DNA from: Deltaproteobacteria bacterium
GTDB lineage: Bacteria; Desulfobacterota; DSM-4660; Desulfatiglandales; Desulfatiglandaceae
NCBI GenBank assembly: GCA_003646995.1
Contig: QMLZ01000002.1
Coordinates: forward strand, 1-56,017
DNA: 56,017 bases
Reading direction: 5' to 3'
Part shown: piece after piece, positions 27,804 through 37,195 of the stretch
Position numbering within the stretch: the stretch's first letter is position 1
Layout of the letters: every line of letters begins with the position of its first letter
Program-made: the position numbers and the translations under genes
The notes under the pieces: model-generated
Told to the model about the DNA's origin: nothing
Seen by the model: only the letters and a program-made list of their open reading frames with translations
The model's database searches: none

Positions 27804-29074
27804 TGTTTTTTTATCATCTTCTGTGGACATTTATTGGTGGCCCGCTCCTTTTTGGCTGCCGTTTTTTTGGCAACTTAAGGTTAGCGGAAAGAACCGCAAT
27901 TGCCATCCCAACAACCAGAATTAACCCAGGCGGCATATGGGTTCACGCTTTGTCCGTTGGGGAGGTTAAATCTGCCATCCCCCTAGTGCAAAGGATCAAA
28001 GAGGATTATCCAGGGAAGCCCCTGATTTTCAGCTCAACAACCAAACAAGGGCTGGATCTGGCCCGGAAGGAAGTCGGCAGGATAGTTGATACTGTTATTA
28101 CAATGCCTCTGGATTTTTGGTGGTCTTACCGGCGGGTGGTTCGGCTTGTGCAACCGGAAGCCTTCTTGCTAGTGGAAACAGATGTGTGGCCTGGGATCCT
28201 GAGTGACCTGAAAAGTATTGGGGCAAGGGCTTTGGTAATAAATGGAAGGGTGTCTGACCATAGCTACAAACTATACAAGAGGGTCCCGAAGGTGGCGCAG
28301 TGGCTTTTCAAAAACTTCAAATTATGCCTGATGCAGACTGAGGAAGACAGGAGGAGGCTGCTAAGCATAGGGTTGCCACCCCAAAAGGTGATTGCAGTGG
28401 GCAATGTAAAGTTTGATAGACCAAGTCCTCCCATGGGTGATGAAGAAAGGGAACAATGGAGGAAAATACTGGGGCTTAAGGAAGATGATATTATCCTGGT
28501 TGCAGGAAGTACTCATGGTCAAGAATCTTTTTCCATCCTGGAAGTGTTTTTCGAGCTTCAAAGCAGATATCCTTATCTAGTCCTGGTCTTGGCACCACGG
28601 AAAATAGAGCAAGGGCCTGAACTACAGGAAGCTGTGAAAAGCCAAGGGAAAACTTGCCACCTTAGAAGCAAGGGAGGTGGGGTTGGGCGGCGGCCTGATG
28701 TAGTGATACTAGACAGCATTGGAGAGTTAGAGAGGGTCTATGGCGTGGGTCACATCAGTTTCGTGGGGGGAAGCCTGGTGCCATTTGGAGGGCATAACCT
28801 GCTAGAGCCGGCCAATTTTGGCATCCCTGTTTTGTATGGCCCTCACACGCAGAATTTCGCTTGGATGTCTGATACATTGGAACTCTCGGGGGGAGGAATA
28901 CGGGTAAGGGACTCGGCTGATCTTAAACGGTCCATACAAAGACTTCTCGAGGACGAGGAACTGAGGACTGGGATGGGGAGGGCTGCACTTGCTTTTGTCA
29001 AACAGAACCAGGGGGCTTTGGACAGGGCTATGAGCCATATCAGGGCCTGCATAAAAAGGGGGGCCGGTTGCTGA
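27803..29074 (+). CDS. waaA: 3-deoxy-D-manno-octulosonic acid (Kdo) transferase
   Basis: 423 residues. WaaA transfers Kdo from CMP-Kdo to lipid IVA at the inner membrane. Seen: an N-terminal hydrophobic anchor, GIWVHALSVGEVKSA, the ETDVWPG motif, and the C-terminal GGSLVPFGGHNLLEPA region that binds the nucleotide sugar. It starts on the last base of the kinase stop, an unusual tie between a sensor kinase and a lipid A gene, and overlaps lpxK by one base (TGATG). Confidence 0.96.
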   Translation: MFFYHLLWTFIGGPLLFGCRFFGNLRLAERTAIAIPTTRINPGGIWVHALSVGEVKSAIPLVQRIKEDYPGKPLIFSSTTKQGLDLARKEVGRIVDTVITMPLDFWWSYRRVVRLVQPEAFLLVETDVWPGILSDLKSIGARALVINGRVSDHSYKLYKRVPKVAQWLFKNFKLCLMQTEEDRRRLLSIGLPPQKVIAVGNVKFDRPSPPMGDEEREQWRKILGLKEDDIILVAGSTHGQESFSILEVFFELQSRYPYLVLVLAPRKIEQGPELQEAVKSQGKTCHLRSKGGGVGRRPDVVILDSIGELERVYGVGHISFVGGSLVPFGGHNLLEPANFGIPVLYGPHTQNFAWMSDTLELSGGGIRVRDSADLKRSIQRLLEDEELRTGMGRAALAFVKQNQGALDRAMSHIRACIKRGAGC

Positions 29075-30162
29075 TGAGTATCGATTGGGCAAGGGCCCAT
29101 GCTTATTTTTCCAAGTTCCCCTTTTCACTTTTGCTGGCAGGGTTCTCAGTTGTCTACGGGCTATGTGTGAAGGCCAGGTCTGGCGCCTACCACCACGGTG
29201 TTCTTAGGCGGCAACAGCTTCCGGGTTTCGTACTAAGTGTAGGGAATATTACGGTAGGCGGGACGGGTAAGACTCCTGCTGTTATCATGCTTGCCCGTTG
29301 GGCTAAGAAGCTGGGCTACTTTCCTTGCGTGCTATCGCGTGGCTACGGAGGGAAGTACAGGGAAGAGGTTTTGGAGGTAAGCAATGGCAGAGAAATTAGA
29401 TCCACGTGGCAGAAGTGCGGTGATGAACCTTATCTTTTGGCAAACAAGCTCCTGGCACTGGGCATTCCAGTGATCGTTTCTAAAAAAAGGTACTTGGGCG
29501 GCCGATACGCGGTTGAAAAATTCGGCTCCGAGCTCTTTATTCTGGATGATGGGTTTCAGCATCTGGGCATCAAGCGGGATTTTGATCTCCTACTTCTGGA
29601 TTCGCGAACTCCTTTTGGCTCTGGAAGGCTTATTCCATGGGGTACATTGCGGGAACCTCCAAGAGCGGTTAGGCGAGCCGATGCAATCATTCTCACAAGG
29701 TGGAAAGAGGGCAGTGAAGGGGATGTCGCCATTAAGCGATATTCCTCAGGAATTCCGATTTTCTCAGCGGAACACCGCGCTGAAAAGATTGTAATGCCGC
29801 AGGAGGGTGGAGAGATGAGGCCAAGCGCGTTGACCGGCCAAAGGGTGGCAGCATTTGCCGGAATTGCCAATCCAGATTCTTTTCGTGCAACCCTGGAAGA
29901 ACTGGGCGCCAAGGTCTGTTTTTTTAAGTCATTTGGAGATCACCACCTGTATACAAGTCAGGATTTAATAGAATTAGAAAAGGCGGGCTATGAACACGGA
30001 GCGCGCTACATCCTTACAACCGAGAAGGATTGGGTCAAGCTCCAAGGTATGGGATCAAAGAACAAGATGTTCGGGTACCTTGCAGTCAAATTTGAAATCA
30101 TAGGGGCACGCAAAAGATTATTTTCATTAATTGAAAGGAAACTGGAGCAATTGACGGGGTAA
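29074..30162 (+). CDS. lpxK: Tetraacyldisaccharide 4'-kinase
   Basis: 362 residues from the ATG at 29074, which overlaps the waaA stop; a TTG six bases upstream is unnecessary. LpxK phosphorylates the 4' position of the lipid A precursor. The P-loop SVGNITVGGTGKTPAV is near residue 55-70, followed by LSRGYGG and DDGFQH, both family signatures. The N-terminus has the usual amphipathic membrane helix. gmhB follows after 22 bp. Confidence 0.96.
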   Translation: MSIDWARAHAYFSKFPFSLLLAGFSVVYGLCVKARSGAYHHGVLRRQQLPGFVLSVGNITVGGTGKTPAVIMLARWAKKLGYFPCVLSRGYGGKYREEVLEVSNGREIRSTWQKCGDEPYLLANKLLALGIPVIVSKKRYLGGRYAVEKFGSELFILDDGFQHLGIKRDFDLLLLDSRTPFGSGRLIPWGTLREPPRAVRRADAIILTRWKEGSEGDVAIKRYSSGIPIFSAEHRAEKIVMPQEGGEMRPSALTGQRVAAFAGIANPDSFRATLEELGAKVCFFKSFGDHHLYTSQDLIELEKAGYEHGARYILTTEKDWVKLQGMGSKNKMFGYLAVKFEIIGARKRLFSLIERKLEQLTG

Positions 30163-30184
30163 AGGAGGAAAAACGGGAAGGGAC

Positions 30185-30757
30185 ATGAAGCCGGCAGTTT
30201 TCCTAGACAGGGACGGGACCATCTGTGAGCAAATGGGATATATAAACCACGCGAGTCGCTTGGTCATATTACCCGGTGTGCCCGAAGCAATTCGTGTGCT
30301 TAATGAAAAGGGTTTTTACGTAATAGTTGTATCTAATCAGTCGGGTGTGGCCCGCGGCTATTTCCCCGAGTCGCTTGTTCAGGATATCAACAAGATAATG
30401 GTACAGAGTGTCTTAAGACAAGGCGGACGGATCGATGCTGTTTACTATTGCCCCCACCATCCTCATGGCATCGTAAAGAAGTATGCCAAGAGATGTGAGT
30501 GTAGAAAGCCGGATATAGGGCTGATAAACCAGGCCTTGAAAAGGTTCCCTATTGACATGGGGGGATCGTGGGTAGTGGGCGATACGTGCTCTGATCTGGA
30601 AATGGCAAGAAATGCCGGGCTTAAGGGTGTGCTTGTGAAAACGGGCTATGGATTGGGCGAGCTCCAATACGTTATGCCTGGGAGGCAGGTGAAACCGGAT
30701 TATGTTGCCCATGATCTGCTCGATGCTGCGCGCTACATTACCTCTAGGTACCCATAG
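30185..30757 (+). CDS. gmhB: D-glycero-beta-D-manno-heptose 1,7-bisphosphate 7-phosphatase
   Basis: 190 residues, a HAD phosphatase in ADP-heptose synthesis. Catalytic Asp8 and Asp10 lie in FLDRDGT; SNQSGVARG is motif II. The structural zinc ligands Cys89, His91, Cys104 and Cys106 are present. This supplies heptose for the LPS inner core, in line with the GT9 heptosyltransferase encoded at 41211. Its stop abuts directly, without a spacer, the stop of the convergent sulfotransferase gene. Confidence 0.95.
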   Translation: MKPAVFLDRDGTICEQMGYINHASRLVILPGVPEAIRVLNEKGFYVIVVSNQSGVARGYFPESLVQDINKIMVQSVLRQGGRIDAVYYCPHHPHGIVKKYAKRCECRKPDIGLINQALKRFPIDMGGSWVVGDTCSDLEMARNAGLKGVLVKTGYGLGELQYVMPGRQVKPDYVAHDLLDAARYITSRYP

Positions 30758-31411
30758 CTAGTCAAATTTGTACCCAAACATATCTATGTCCTTGTGGAAG
30801 TGCTGGGCAATCAGTTCAGCTGTCTCGTCCGTGTAGTATTCTTGGTAGGGTTTTCTGTCCTTGGCCTGTCTTTTATGGGGGAGCCTCTTGGGGCTTATCC
30901 CGATCCTGTTACATGCTTCAACAAAGTCCTGTTGGAGGTTTTCGTATCTTCCTATGAAGTCCACAATAACTTTGCCATTGAGATCTACAAGGTAATCGGA
31001 TTGCAGTTCGATGGAGGTATCAATAATGTAGTGGTAAGGCCTATCTGGATCCAATTTCCATTTCAAAAAGTCCTGGAAACTATTTATTCCTTTCAGTAGG
31101 TGGGGCCTTTCTCTCATGATGTGGTGATATGAACTGACCTGAAGGTCCCAGGGATTTCTCACAAAGGCAAATTTGAAAAGCTGGTCAAATATCTCACGGG
31201 GCAGCATCTCATATGCAGTGATTATCTTGGCGTGCCTAGGAATCTTACAGGCTATCTTGTGACCAGTAAGTGCACTCAACCTGCTGCAAAGGAAGAAGGG
31301 AATCCTGTAAGGATCAGTCCATTTGTAATATCGCAACGCGGCCCGAATACTTGTCCCGCCTGTCTTGGCGATATGTACAAATATAAATTTATATTTGAGA
31401 GAGATCAGCAT
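30758..31411 (-). CDS. Sulfotransferase family protein (Sulfotransfer_2 type)
   Basis: 217 residues. The PAPS-binding features are visible: HIAKTGGTSI (Lys16 to Ser21) for the 5'-phosphosulfate loop and FAFVRNPWDLQVSSY with Arg85 and Ser93/94 for the 3'-phosphate. A basic patch lies near the C-terminus. Members move sulfate from PAPS to carbohydrate hydroxyls. It is the last gene of the glycosyltransferase run, 14 bp after a GT4 gene, so the acceptor is probably the glycan built by that locus. The substrate is not determinable from sequence. Confidence 0.85.
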   Translation of the reverse strand: MLISLKYKFIFVHIAKTGGTSIRAALRYYKWTDPYRIPFFLCSRLSALTGHKIACKIPRHAKIITAYEMLPREIFDQLFKFAFVRNPWDLQVSSYHHIMRERPHLLKGINSFQDFLKWKLDPDRPYHYIIDTSIELQSDYLVDLNGKVIVDFIGRYENLQQDFVEACNRIGISPKRLPHKRQAKDRKPYQEYYTDETAELIAQHFHKDIDMFGYKFD

Positions 31412-31425
31412 TTCCCTCTTTCCGG

Positions 31426-32574
31426 TTAATTCCTATCCAACAGAAGCTCCATGTAACGCTTGCAGCTGCTTTCCAGAGTATACCTACCTATGGCCGATTT
31501 TAAAAATGATTTTTCCGGGGGCGAGCTTAGGGTATTAATCATAGCGCGGCTCATGGCCTCAGCATCCCCTATCGGGACAAGCTCCCCAAACTTACCATCC
31601 TGAAGGATTTCCCTCGGCCCATTGGGACAGTCAGTGGAAACAACAGGAGTACCAAGGGCCAGTGCCTCTGTAAGGGCATTTGGAGAGCCCTCCCAAGCTG
31701 AGGACAATACAAACAGATTAGCATGCTTTATATATGGATATGGGTTTTTTACAAACCCCGCTAGATGAATATCTGTTGCGACTCCAAGTTCCTCCGCCAG
31801 AAACTTCAGCTTTTCCCTGTCTCGCCCATCGCCCAATATCATCAGACGGCAAGGGATGGTGGCGCGGGTCTTTGCAAAGGCCCGAATGAGAGTGGGAAAA
31901 TCCTTTTGCCTGGTCAGCCTTCCAACCCCTACGATCACCGGAGGTTGGCCTGAAGCAAACCACGGGTGCTGGGGCCGTTGGGCTGCCATCTCCCACAAGT
32001 GAGGAGAAACAACGGGGTTTTCCACCACAGTTACCAATTTGCCTGAGAGACCCGCATTTTCCATCAAATCCCTGGCCACCCCTTTGGAGACGGCAATTAC
32101 AGAATCGGCCATGGGATAAAATATTTTCATTCTGAGGTACCACAGCCTTTTTTTTATGGCCTTGTGTGGTCCCAAAGCTGCAGACACGGTTGTCCCCATC
32201 CTGAGCACAAGTTTGGCTTTACGGTGTACCAGTGCCCTCGCAATTACAGCAACTATGTTGGCACGATCCTTTGCAGCCAAAAGCGCCGCTGGCCTCGTTT
32301 TGCGGAGGTATGCCATCAGGGGAAGAACACTGGTAAAGGTATGAGACGCCTTCAGATCAATGCGCCTGATTCTTTTGGGCAGCAAGTCGATATATGCACT
32401 TTTGCTTTTGACAGTAACGAGGTCCACAGAACACCCTAATTCAGAAAGGCCATGTGCTAGATTGACCATCATTCGCTCAACGCCCCCCTGCCCGGAGAAC
32501 GACACGAAAATAGCAATCCGGGCGCCCCTCTTCCCGGGGGGATGGGCCTCCAGATTTTGCAGTTGTTGTGTCAT
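31426..32574 (-). CDS. GT4 glycosyltransferase, array member 1
   Basis: 382 residues with a GT-B fold pattern. N-terminal acceptor domain with GQGGVERMMVNLA; C-terminal donor domain with VGVGRLTRQKDF, the catalytic EGSPNALTE (E-x7-E) and STDCPNGPREIL. The VLSS..EG block and the TDC..GP.EIL..G...LVP block are shared with the next four genes, showing a common origin. The donor and acceptor sugars cannot be named. It starts 23 bp after the previous gene and precedes the sulfotransferase. Confidence 0.9.
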   Translation of the reverse strand: MTQQLQNLEAHPPGKRGARIAIFVSFSGQGGVERMMVNLAHGLSELGCSVDLVTVKSKSAYIDLLPKRIRRIDLKASHTFTSVLPLMAYLRKTRPAALLAAKDRANIVAVIARALVHRKAKLVLRMGTTVSAALGPHKAIKKRLWYLRMKIFYPMADSVIAVSKGVARDLMENAGLSGKLVTVVENPVVSPHLWEMAAQRPQHPWFASGQPPVIVGVGRLTRQKDFPTLIRAFAKTRATIPCRLMILGDGRDREKLKFLAEELGVATDIHLAGFVKNPYPYIKHANLFVLSSAWEGSPNALTEALALGTPVVSTDCPNGPREILQDGKFGELVPIGDAEAMSRAMINTLSSPPEKSFLKSAIGRYTLESSCKRYMELLLDRN

Positions 32575-32597
32575 ATGTGGATTGCCTCAGGTCCAGA

Positions 32598-33701
32598 TTA
32601 GCTCAAAAGCCCAATAGTTTGCAAATAGCAATCGGTTGCTTTTTTCACAGTGAACGGCATCGAGGCCGATCTCAATAACTCGGGATCGGGAGGCTTGTCA
32701 AGAACAGAGAGTATGGCCTGTGCCATAGTTGCTGGATCTCCAATGGGCACAAGGGGCGCAATCTTTCCGCCTTCCAATATTTCCGCAGGTCCGCTGGGGC
32801 AATCGGTGGAAACCACGGGGATACCCAGAGCTAGGGCCTCCATAAGGACTACGGGTGCTCCCTCGCATAGTGACGATAGGACAAAGACTGATGCTCTGGC
32901 CATGAAGGCATAAGGATTGGAAACAAACCCAGGAAGCGAAATTCTGTCCGCAATGCCAAGTTCTCCTGCCAGATGCTGCAGGTGAGCACGCTGTCTCCCT
33001 TCCCCGAGAATTATAAGTCGGCTTGGAACCTTGTTATTAACCAAGGCAAATGCCCTGATGAGGCAGGAGAAGTTCTTGCGGCCACAAAGCTCGCCCACTC
33101 CTAATATAATAGGCTCCTGCCGGTCCGTCAGCCATGGGTGGACTGGAACTTGCCTTGAAAGGAGTTCTAGCTCCGGGCTTGCCACGGGGCTGGGGGTTAC
33201 CTTGATTTTCTTTGAGAGGTGAGGGGCGATGCGTTCAAGGTCTTGGGCGGCCCCCTTAGAGGGAAGAATAATACAGTCAGACCAAGGATAAAGGTGCTTG
33301 ATGGAAAGGTATTGTAGGTGACGATGGATAAAGCCTCTCCGTGCCAGATTGAGGGAAACCGTTGTTCCAACCCTAATGACTATGCGGGTGTTAACACCTG
33401 AAATACGTCGCGCCAAAAGGGCGACGCGGTTTACTCGGTCCTTGTCGGATAAAAGGACCTCAGGGCGTTCCATTCTCAGGTAACGCACGAGGGGAAATAG
33501 GGCGCTATTTACGTGCGAGGTGGGCAGAGTAATTGGTCGAACGTTGGGTAACTCTTCTGCAAGGTATGGACCGTGGCCTCGAATACGAATTAGATCAACG
33601 GCTTGCCCTCGCGATGCAAGTTCGCGGATAAAGTTACCCATCACCTTGTCAACGCCACTGTGACCAGAAGTAGCAAGAAATATGGCCAGGCGTCTATCCA
33701 A
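32598..33701 (-). CDS. GT4 glycosyltransferase, array member 2
   Basis: 367 residues. Starts with GHSGVDKVMGNFI in the acceptor domain. The donor domain has LGVGELCGRKNF, EGAPVVLME and STDCPSGPAEIL. It differs from the others in having LCEG instead of WEG in the catalytic block. It overlaps the neighbouring GT4 gene by 8 nt, consistent with translational coupling. Confidence 0.9.
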   Translation of the reverse strand: MDRRLAIFLATSGHSGVDKVMGNFIRELASRGQAVDLIRIRGHGPYLAEELPNVRPITLPTSHVNSALFPLVRYLRMERPEVLLSDKDRVNRVALLARRISGVNTRIVIRVGTTVSLNLARRGFIHRHLQYLSIKHLYPWSDCIILPSKGAAQDLERIAPHLSKKIKVTPSPVASPELELLSRQVPVHPWLTDRQEPIILGVGELCGRKNFSCLIRAFALVNNKVPSRLIILGEGRQRAHLQHLAGELGIADRISLPGFVSNPYAFMARASVFVLSSLCEGAPVVLMEALALGIPVVSTDCPSGPAEILEGGKIAPLVPIGDPATMAQAILSVLDKPPDPELLRSASMPFTVKKATDCYLQTIGLLS

Positions 33702-34839
33702 GCTTCAAGGCCTCCAGGTATCTTTTTGCACAAGTATCTGCCCGATAGCGCGATGCGCTTTTCACGAGCAGGTCACGGTTCGGGGGGGTGGCTAAAGTGT
33801 GAAGGATACTTTCCGCCATTGCCTTGTCGTCGCCCACTGGAACAAGCGGGCCAAGGCGGCCATCTTCAAGGATTTCCCTAGGCCCACTCTTGCAATCAGT
33901 GGCAACTGAGGGAACACCTAGCGCAATAGCTTCTATCAACACGTTCGGCAGCCCTTCCCAAGCCGAGGATAATACAAAAAGGTCGGCTCTATTTAAAAAG
34001 CAATAAGGGTTTTCTGCATACCCATAAAGGTGGACACAATCATCCAATCGTAATCTATTAATCAGTGACTGTAAGTTGGACCGCTCTTTGCCTTCCCCCA
34101 GGATAATGAGCTTGGCATTAAGTTCTGCTCGAACTGTGTGAAAAGCCCGGATAAGGGTACTGAAATCCTTTTGCTTGGCCAGCCTACCTATAGCCAACAC
34201 TACCGGAGAGTCTTTCTTGCTCAGCCAGGGATGGTCCGGAGTGGCTTCGGCCAGGTCGTACAACAGCTGCGACACCGTTCCATTGGGGATCACGTGGATC
34301 AAATGCTCGGAGATCCCTGTTACCTCTGAAATGTCTTTTGCAACGGCGCCGTGGTTAGCTATTATTACCTCCGCCCTTTTGTAACAAAACTTAATGGCCT
34401 CGCGCCTCAGGAATCTTTTGATGAGACCTCTCCGTGCCAAGGCTATGCTAATTGGCATCCCTACCCTAAGGCCGGCTATTGTACGTTGCTTGCTCATCTG
34501 GCGGGCAGCGATCAAGGCCCTGTTGCCTGGTTCGCGGACTGAAATGACCGCCGCGGGTCTGGATTCTTTCAGGTACCAAGACAAAACGCGCGAACGGGCC
34601 AAAAGGTTTCCTCCGGGCAGTTCAATCTGTTTGATGTCTTCATGCACAAACTTGCGCTCAGGGATATTGCTGTTGTGCAACAGAAGGTGAACCTCATGTC
34701 CGGCGGAGGCAAGCTCATTCATCAGACTCAAAACTGTAAAGTTTATCCCTCCAGGTCCACCTCGAAATCCATAAAACGCTATAGGAGCGGGCTTTTTCCA
34801 AGTATTTCCACTATCGGAGTTATGAGATCTTGGATCCAA
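33694..34839 (-). CDS. GT4 glycosyltransferase, array member 3
   Basis: 381 residues. Acceptor domain with FRGGPGGINFTVLSLM; donor domain with LAIGRLAKQKDF, EGLPNVLIE and ATDCKSGPREIL. The spacing to array member 4 is one base. The Lys in TDCKSG is specific to this copy, which suggests different donor or acceptor preference within the array. Confidence 0.9.
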   Translation of the reverse strand: MDPRSHNSDSGNTWKKPAPIAFYGFRGGPGGINFTVLSLMNELASAGHEVHLLLHNSNIPERKFVHEDIKQIELPGGNLLARSRVLSWYLKESRPAAVISVREPGNRALIAARQMSKQRTIAGLRVGMPISIALARRGLIKRFLRREAIKFCYKRAEVIIANHGAVAKDISEVTGISEHLIHVIPNGTVSQLLYDLAEATPDHPWLSKKDSPVVLAIGRLAKQKDFSTLIRAFHTVRAELNAKLIILGEGKERSNLQSLINRLRLDDCVHLYGYAENPYCFLNRADLFVLSSAWEGLPNVLIEAIALGVPSVATDCKSGPREILEDGRLGPLVPVGDDKAMAESILHTLATPPNRDLLVKSASRYRADTCAKRYLEALKLG

Positions 34840-34840
34840 C

Positions 34841-36070
34841 TTAATTCCCAGCTGTATTTTCTAAGTTTAATGGGTGTCTATCTTCGTTGCTACTACGGCC
34901 TGGCGTATCCCCAAAACCCAGGACATTGAGATAAGCCTCAGCCACCCTTTCAACTGTATATTTTCGGGCAGCTTGAATCAAGGGCTCGGAGGGAGGTCTG
35001 GCTCTTAGCGTTTCAATAATGGCTTTGGCCATTTGTTCGGTGTCGTCTACAGGGACAAGTTTACCTAGTTTTCCCTGTTCCAATATTTCACCTGGTCCTA
35101 CTGGACAATCAGTTGAGACTACTGGAGTGCCGAAGGCCATGGCCTCCACCAGTACAATTCCAAATCCTTCCCATTTGCTTGAAAGAACGAATAAATCGGA
35201 ACATCTCATAAAAGGATATGGATTTGAAACAAAGCCAGGCATGGACACATGCTCTTGAAGCCCCAGCTTGTTAATAATGGACTGCAGTTCTTTCCTTTTG
35301 GATCCTTCCCCAAGTATTATCAGGCGGCAATCCACGAACTGGCGGACCTTCAAAAAGCTCTCCAAGAGGCAGGGGTATCCCTTCTGTTCTTCCAGTCTAC
35401 CCACTGATAAGATTACAGGGTTGGCCTTTGGGTTAAACCAGGGATGGGTGGGGGCGTCTTGACCTTTTTCCATTACCTCGGGAGCAAGCACAGGATTGTA
35501 AATGACATGAATTTTTCTCTTGGGTATGTGGAAATGGTGGTGAAGATCCTCGCCAATTCCCCTGGAAACTGCTATGAATCCGTCGTTGTTAGGATACCAT
35601 TTTCTAATGAGGGCATATTTTTTTTGTCTTTTTTTTTCGCTCAGCCCTTCATGCTCCAATTTGTGGGTCAAGGGCCCGTGAATGCTGGCGAAGATCCTGC
35701 AATCAGATCCGGCCAACCTTTTCGCTCTTTGGGCCACGACATTAACCCTGAGTTTTTCACACACCACCACCTTCGGGCGGCGGCGCATAAGATACAAGGC
35801 GAAAGGCAATACGCCAAGTAAGGAATGTGTAGTACTAATATTATAAACGCCCGGGAAGTCCAGGTACTTCCTGTATGGGCCGGAGAGCTTGCCAAGTGCT
35901 AGATCAACTTCCAGTCCCTTTTCTCTTAGTCCTTTTATTAAATGGATATGGAGCCTCCCGATTCCGCCTGAGCCAAGGCGAGAAAGAAAGAAGGTGATAT
36001 CTGGATTCTTGGAAGGACTTTGTTTAGCTGGTGACATAATTCGGCAAACCCCGGCTTTCGGCGGTGTCAC
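34841..36070 (-). CDS. GT4 glycosyltransferase, array member 4
   Basis: 409 residues from a GTG that overlaps the previous stop as GTGA; an internal ATG at 36037 is an alternative start. Acceptor domain with SRLGSGGIGRLHIHLI; donor domain with LSVGRLEEQKGY, EGFGIVLVE and STDCPVGPGEIL. Catalytic block WEGFG is shared with member 5, so these two seem the closest pair. The C-terminal 30 residues are polar and unrelated to the other copies. Confidence 0.9.
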   Translation of the reverse strand: MTPPKAGVCRIMSPAKQSPSKNPDITFFLSRLGSGGIGRLHIHLIKGLREKGLEVDLALGKLSGPYRKYLDFPGVYNISTTHSLLGVLPFALYLMRRRPKVVVCEKLRVNVVAQRAKRLAGSDCRIFASIHGPLTHKLEHEGLSEKKRQKKYALIRKWYPNNDGFIAVSRGIGEDLHHHFHIPKRKIHVIYNPVLAPEVMEKGQDAPTHPWFNPKANPVILSVGRLEEQKGYPCLLESFLKVRQFVDCRLIILGEGSKRKELQSIINKLGLQEHVSMPGFVSNPYPFMRCSDLFVLSSKWEGFGIVLVEAMAFGTPVVSTDCPVGPGEILEQGKLGKLVPVDDTEQMAKAIIETLRARPPSEPLIQAARKYTVERVAEAYLNVLGFGDTPGRSSNEDRHPLNLENTAGN

Positions 36071-37182
36071 TTCAGCCCTTGGTCTAGGAGCCCGAGGGCC
36101 TTTAAGTATCCGTCAGTGCTTCTATCCACAGTATATCTTTCCATGGTCCTTTTTGCGAGCTTCATGTCAGGAGGTTGATTCAAGGTCTCGATAATGGCAG
36201 AGGCCATCTTGGGAGCATTTCCAACGGGTACAAGCTTTCCTAAACGACCGTGTTCCAGGATTTCCCGCGGACCAATCGGGCAGTCTGTAGAGACAACAGG
36301 CACGCCAAGGGCAAGCGCCTCTACCAATACATTACCAAAACCTTCCCACTTGGATGAAAGTACGAAAACCGAGCTTCTGGCTATGTATTTGTATGGGTTT
36401 TTCTTGAAGCCCGGAAATGTCACATCCTTTGCCAGTCCTAGGTCTTTGACTAGAAGCATCAAACGCTCATATTGTTTCCCATGTTCCCCGAGAATAAGAA
36501 GGTGACAGGGCATCTGGTCCTTCACAATTCGAAATGCTCTCAAAAGCGTCTCAAAATCTTTTGGCTCTGTCATTCGCCCGGCTGTTATCAGCACGGGAAC
36601 ACCCGTGTCAAAGAAAGATTCCTCCACTGGCTCCTTCGCTAGATCCGTCATTTCTGGGGTAACCACAGGATTAAACACCACATCTATGCTGTTCGGGCTG
36701 ACTTTCAAACGGGTGATTAACTCCTCCCTAATGCCATTGGATATTGCGATGAGCTTGTCATTTCTCGGTGCCCATTTCCGTATCTTTTTCTTGAAAGTTC
36801 TAGCTCTTGAGGTTGGAAGTTTTTCAAGCTTGACGGAGATGGGAGAATGAAAGGTAAGGGCAATTCGGGTGGGGACTAAAGAAAGTCGCCTGGCCGTCAG
36901 GGCCGAGGCGCTTAAGCGTAATCGGTCAGTCAAAAGGGCCGCGGGCCTACGATTCTTGAGATATGTCCACAAGCCAAAAAGGCTCCAGAATTGGTGGGTA
37001 GTTCTGAGCTTTAATACATAGACCTCTTCCGGTAAGATGGCAAACAATGGACTGGAGTCGTTTGAAACCAGAAGATCAACGGCCCAGCCCCTGCTGAGCA
37101 ACTCCCTTGCCAGATGGAGGTAGACCCTTCCTGTTCCACCGGTGCTGAGCCCTGGGGTATAAAAGGTGATTATCTTGTTCAT
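36067..37182 (-). CDS. GT4 glycosyltransferase, array member 5
   Basis: 371 residues. Acceptor domain with GLSTGGTGRVYLHLA; donor domain with ITAGRMTEPKDF, EGFGNVLVE and STDCPIGPREIL. First of the five tandem paralogues in transcription order, 13 bp after the GT-C gene. Confidence 0.9.
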   Translation of the reverse strand: MNKIITFYTPGLSTGGTGRVYLHLARELLSRGWAVDLLVSNDSSPLFAILPEEVYVLKLRTTHQFWSLFGLWTYLKNRRPAALLTDRLRLSASALTARRLSLVPTRIALTFHSPISVKLEKLPTSRARTFKKKIRKWAPRNDKLIAISNGIREELITRLKVSPNSIDVVFNPVVTPEMTDLAKEPVEESFFDTGVPVLITAGRMTEPKDFETLLRAFRIVKDQMPCHLLILGEHGKQYERLMLLVKDLGLAKDVTFPGFKKNPYKYIARSSVFVLSSKWEGFGNVLVEALALGVPVVSTDCPIGPREILEHGRLGKLVPVGNAPKMASAIIETLNQPPDMKLAKRTMERYTVDRSTDGYLKALGLLDQGLK

Positions 37183-37195
37183 GGTCGTCTTATGT

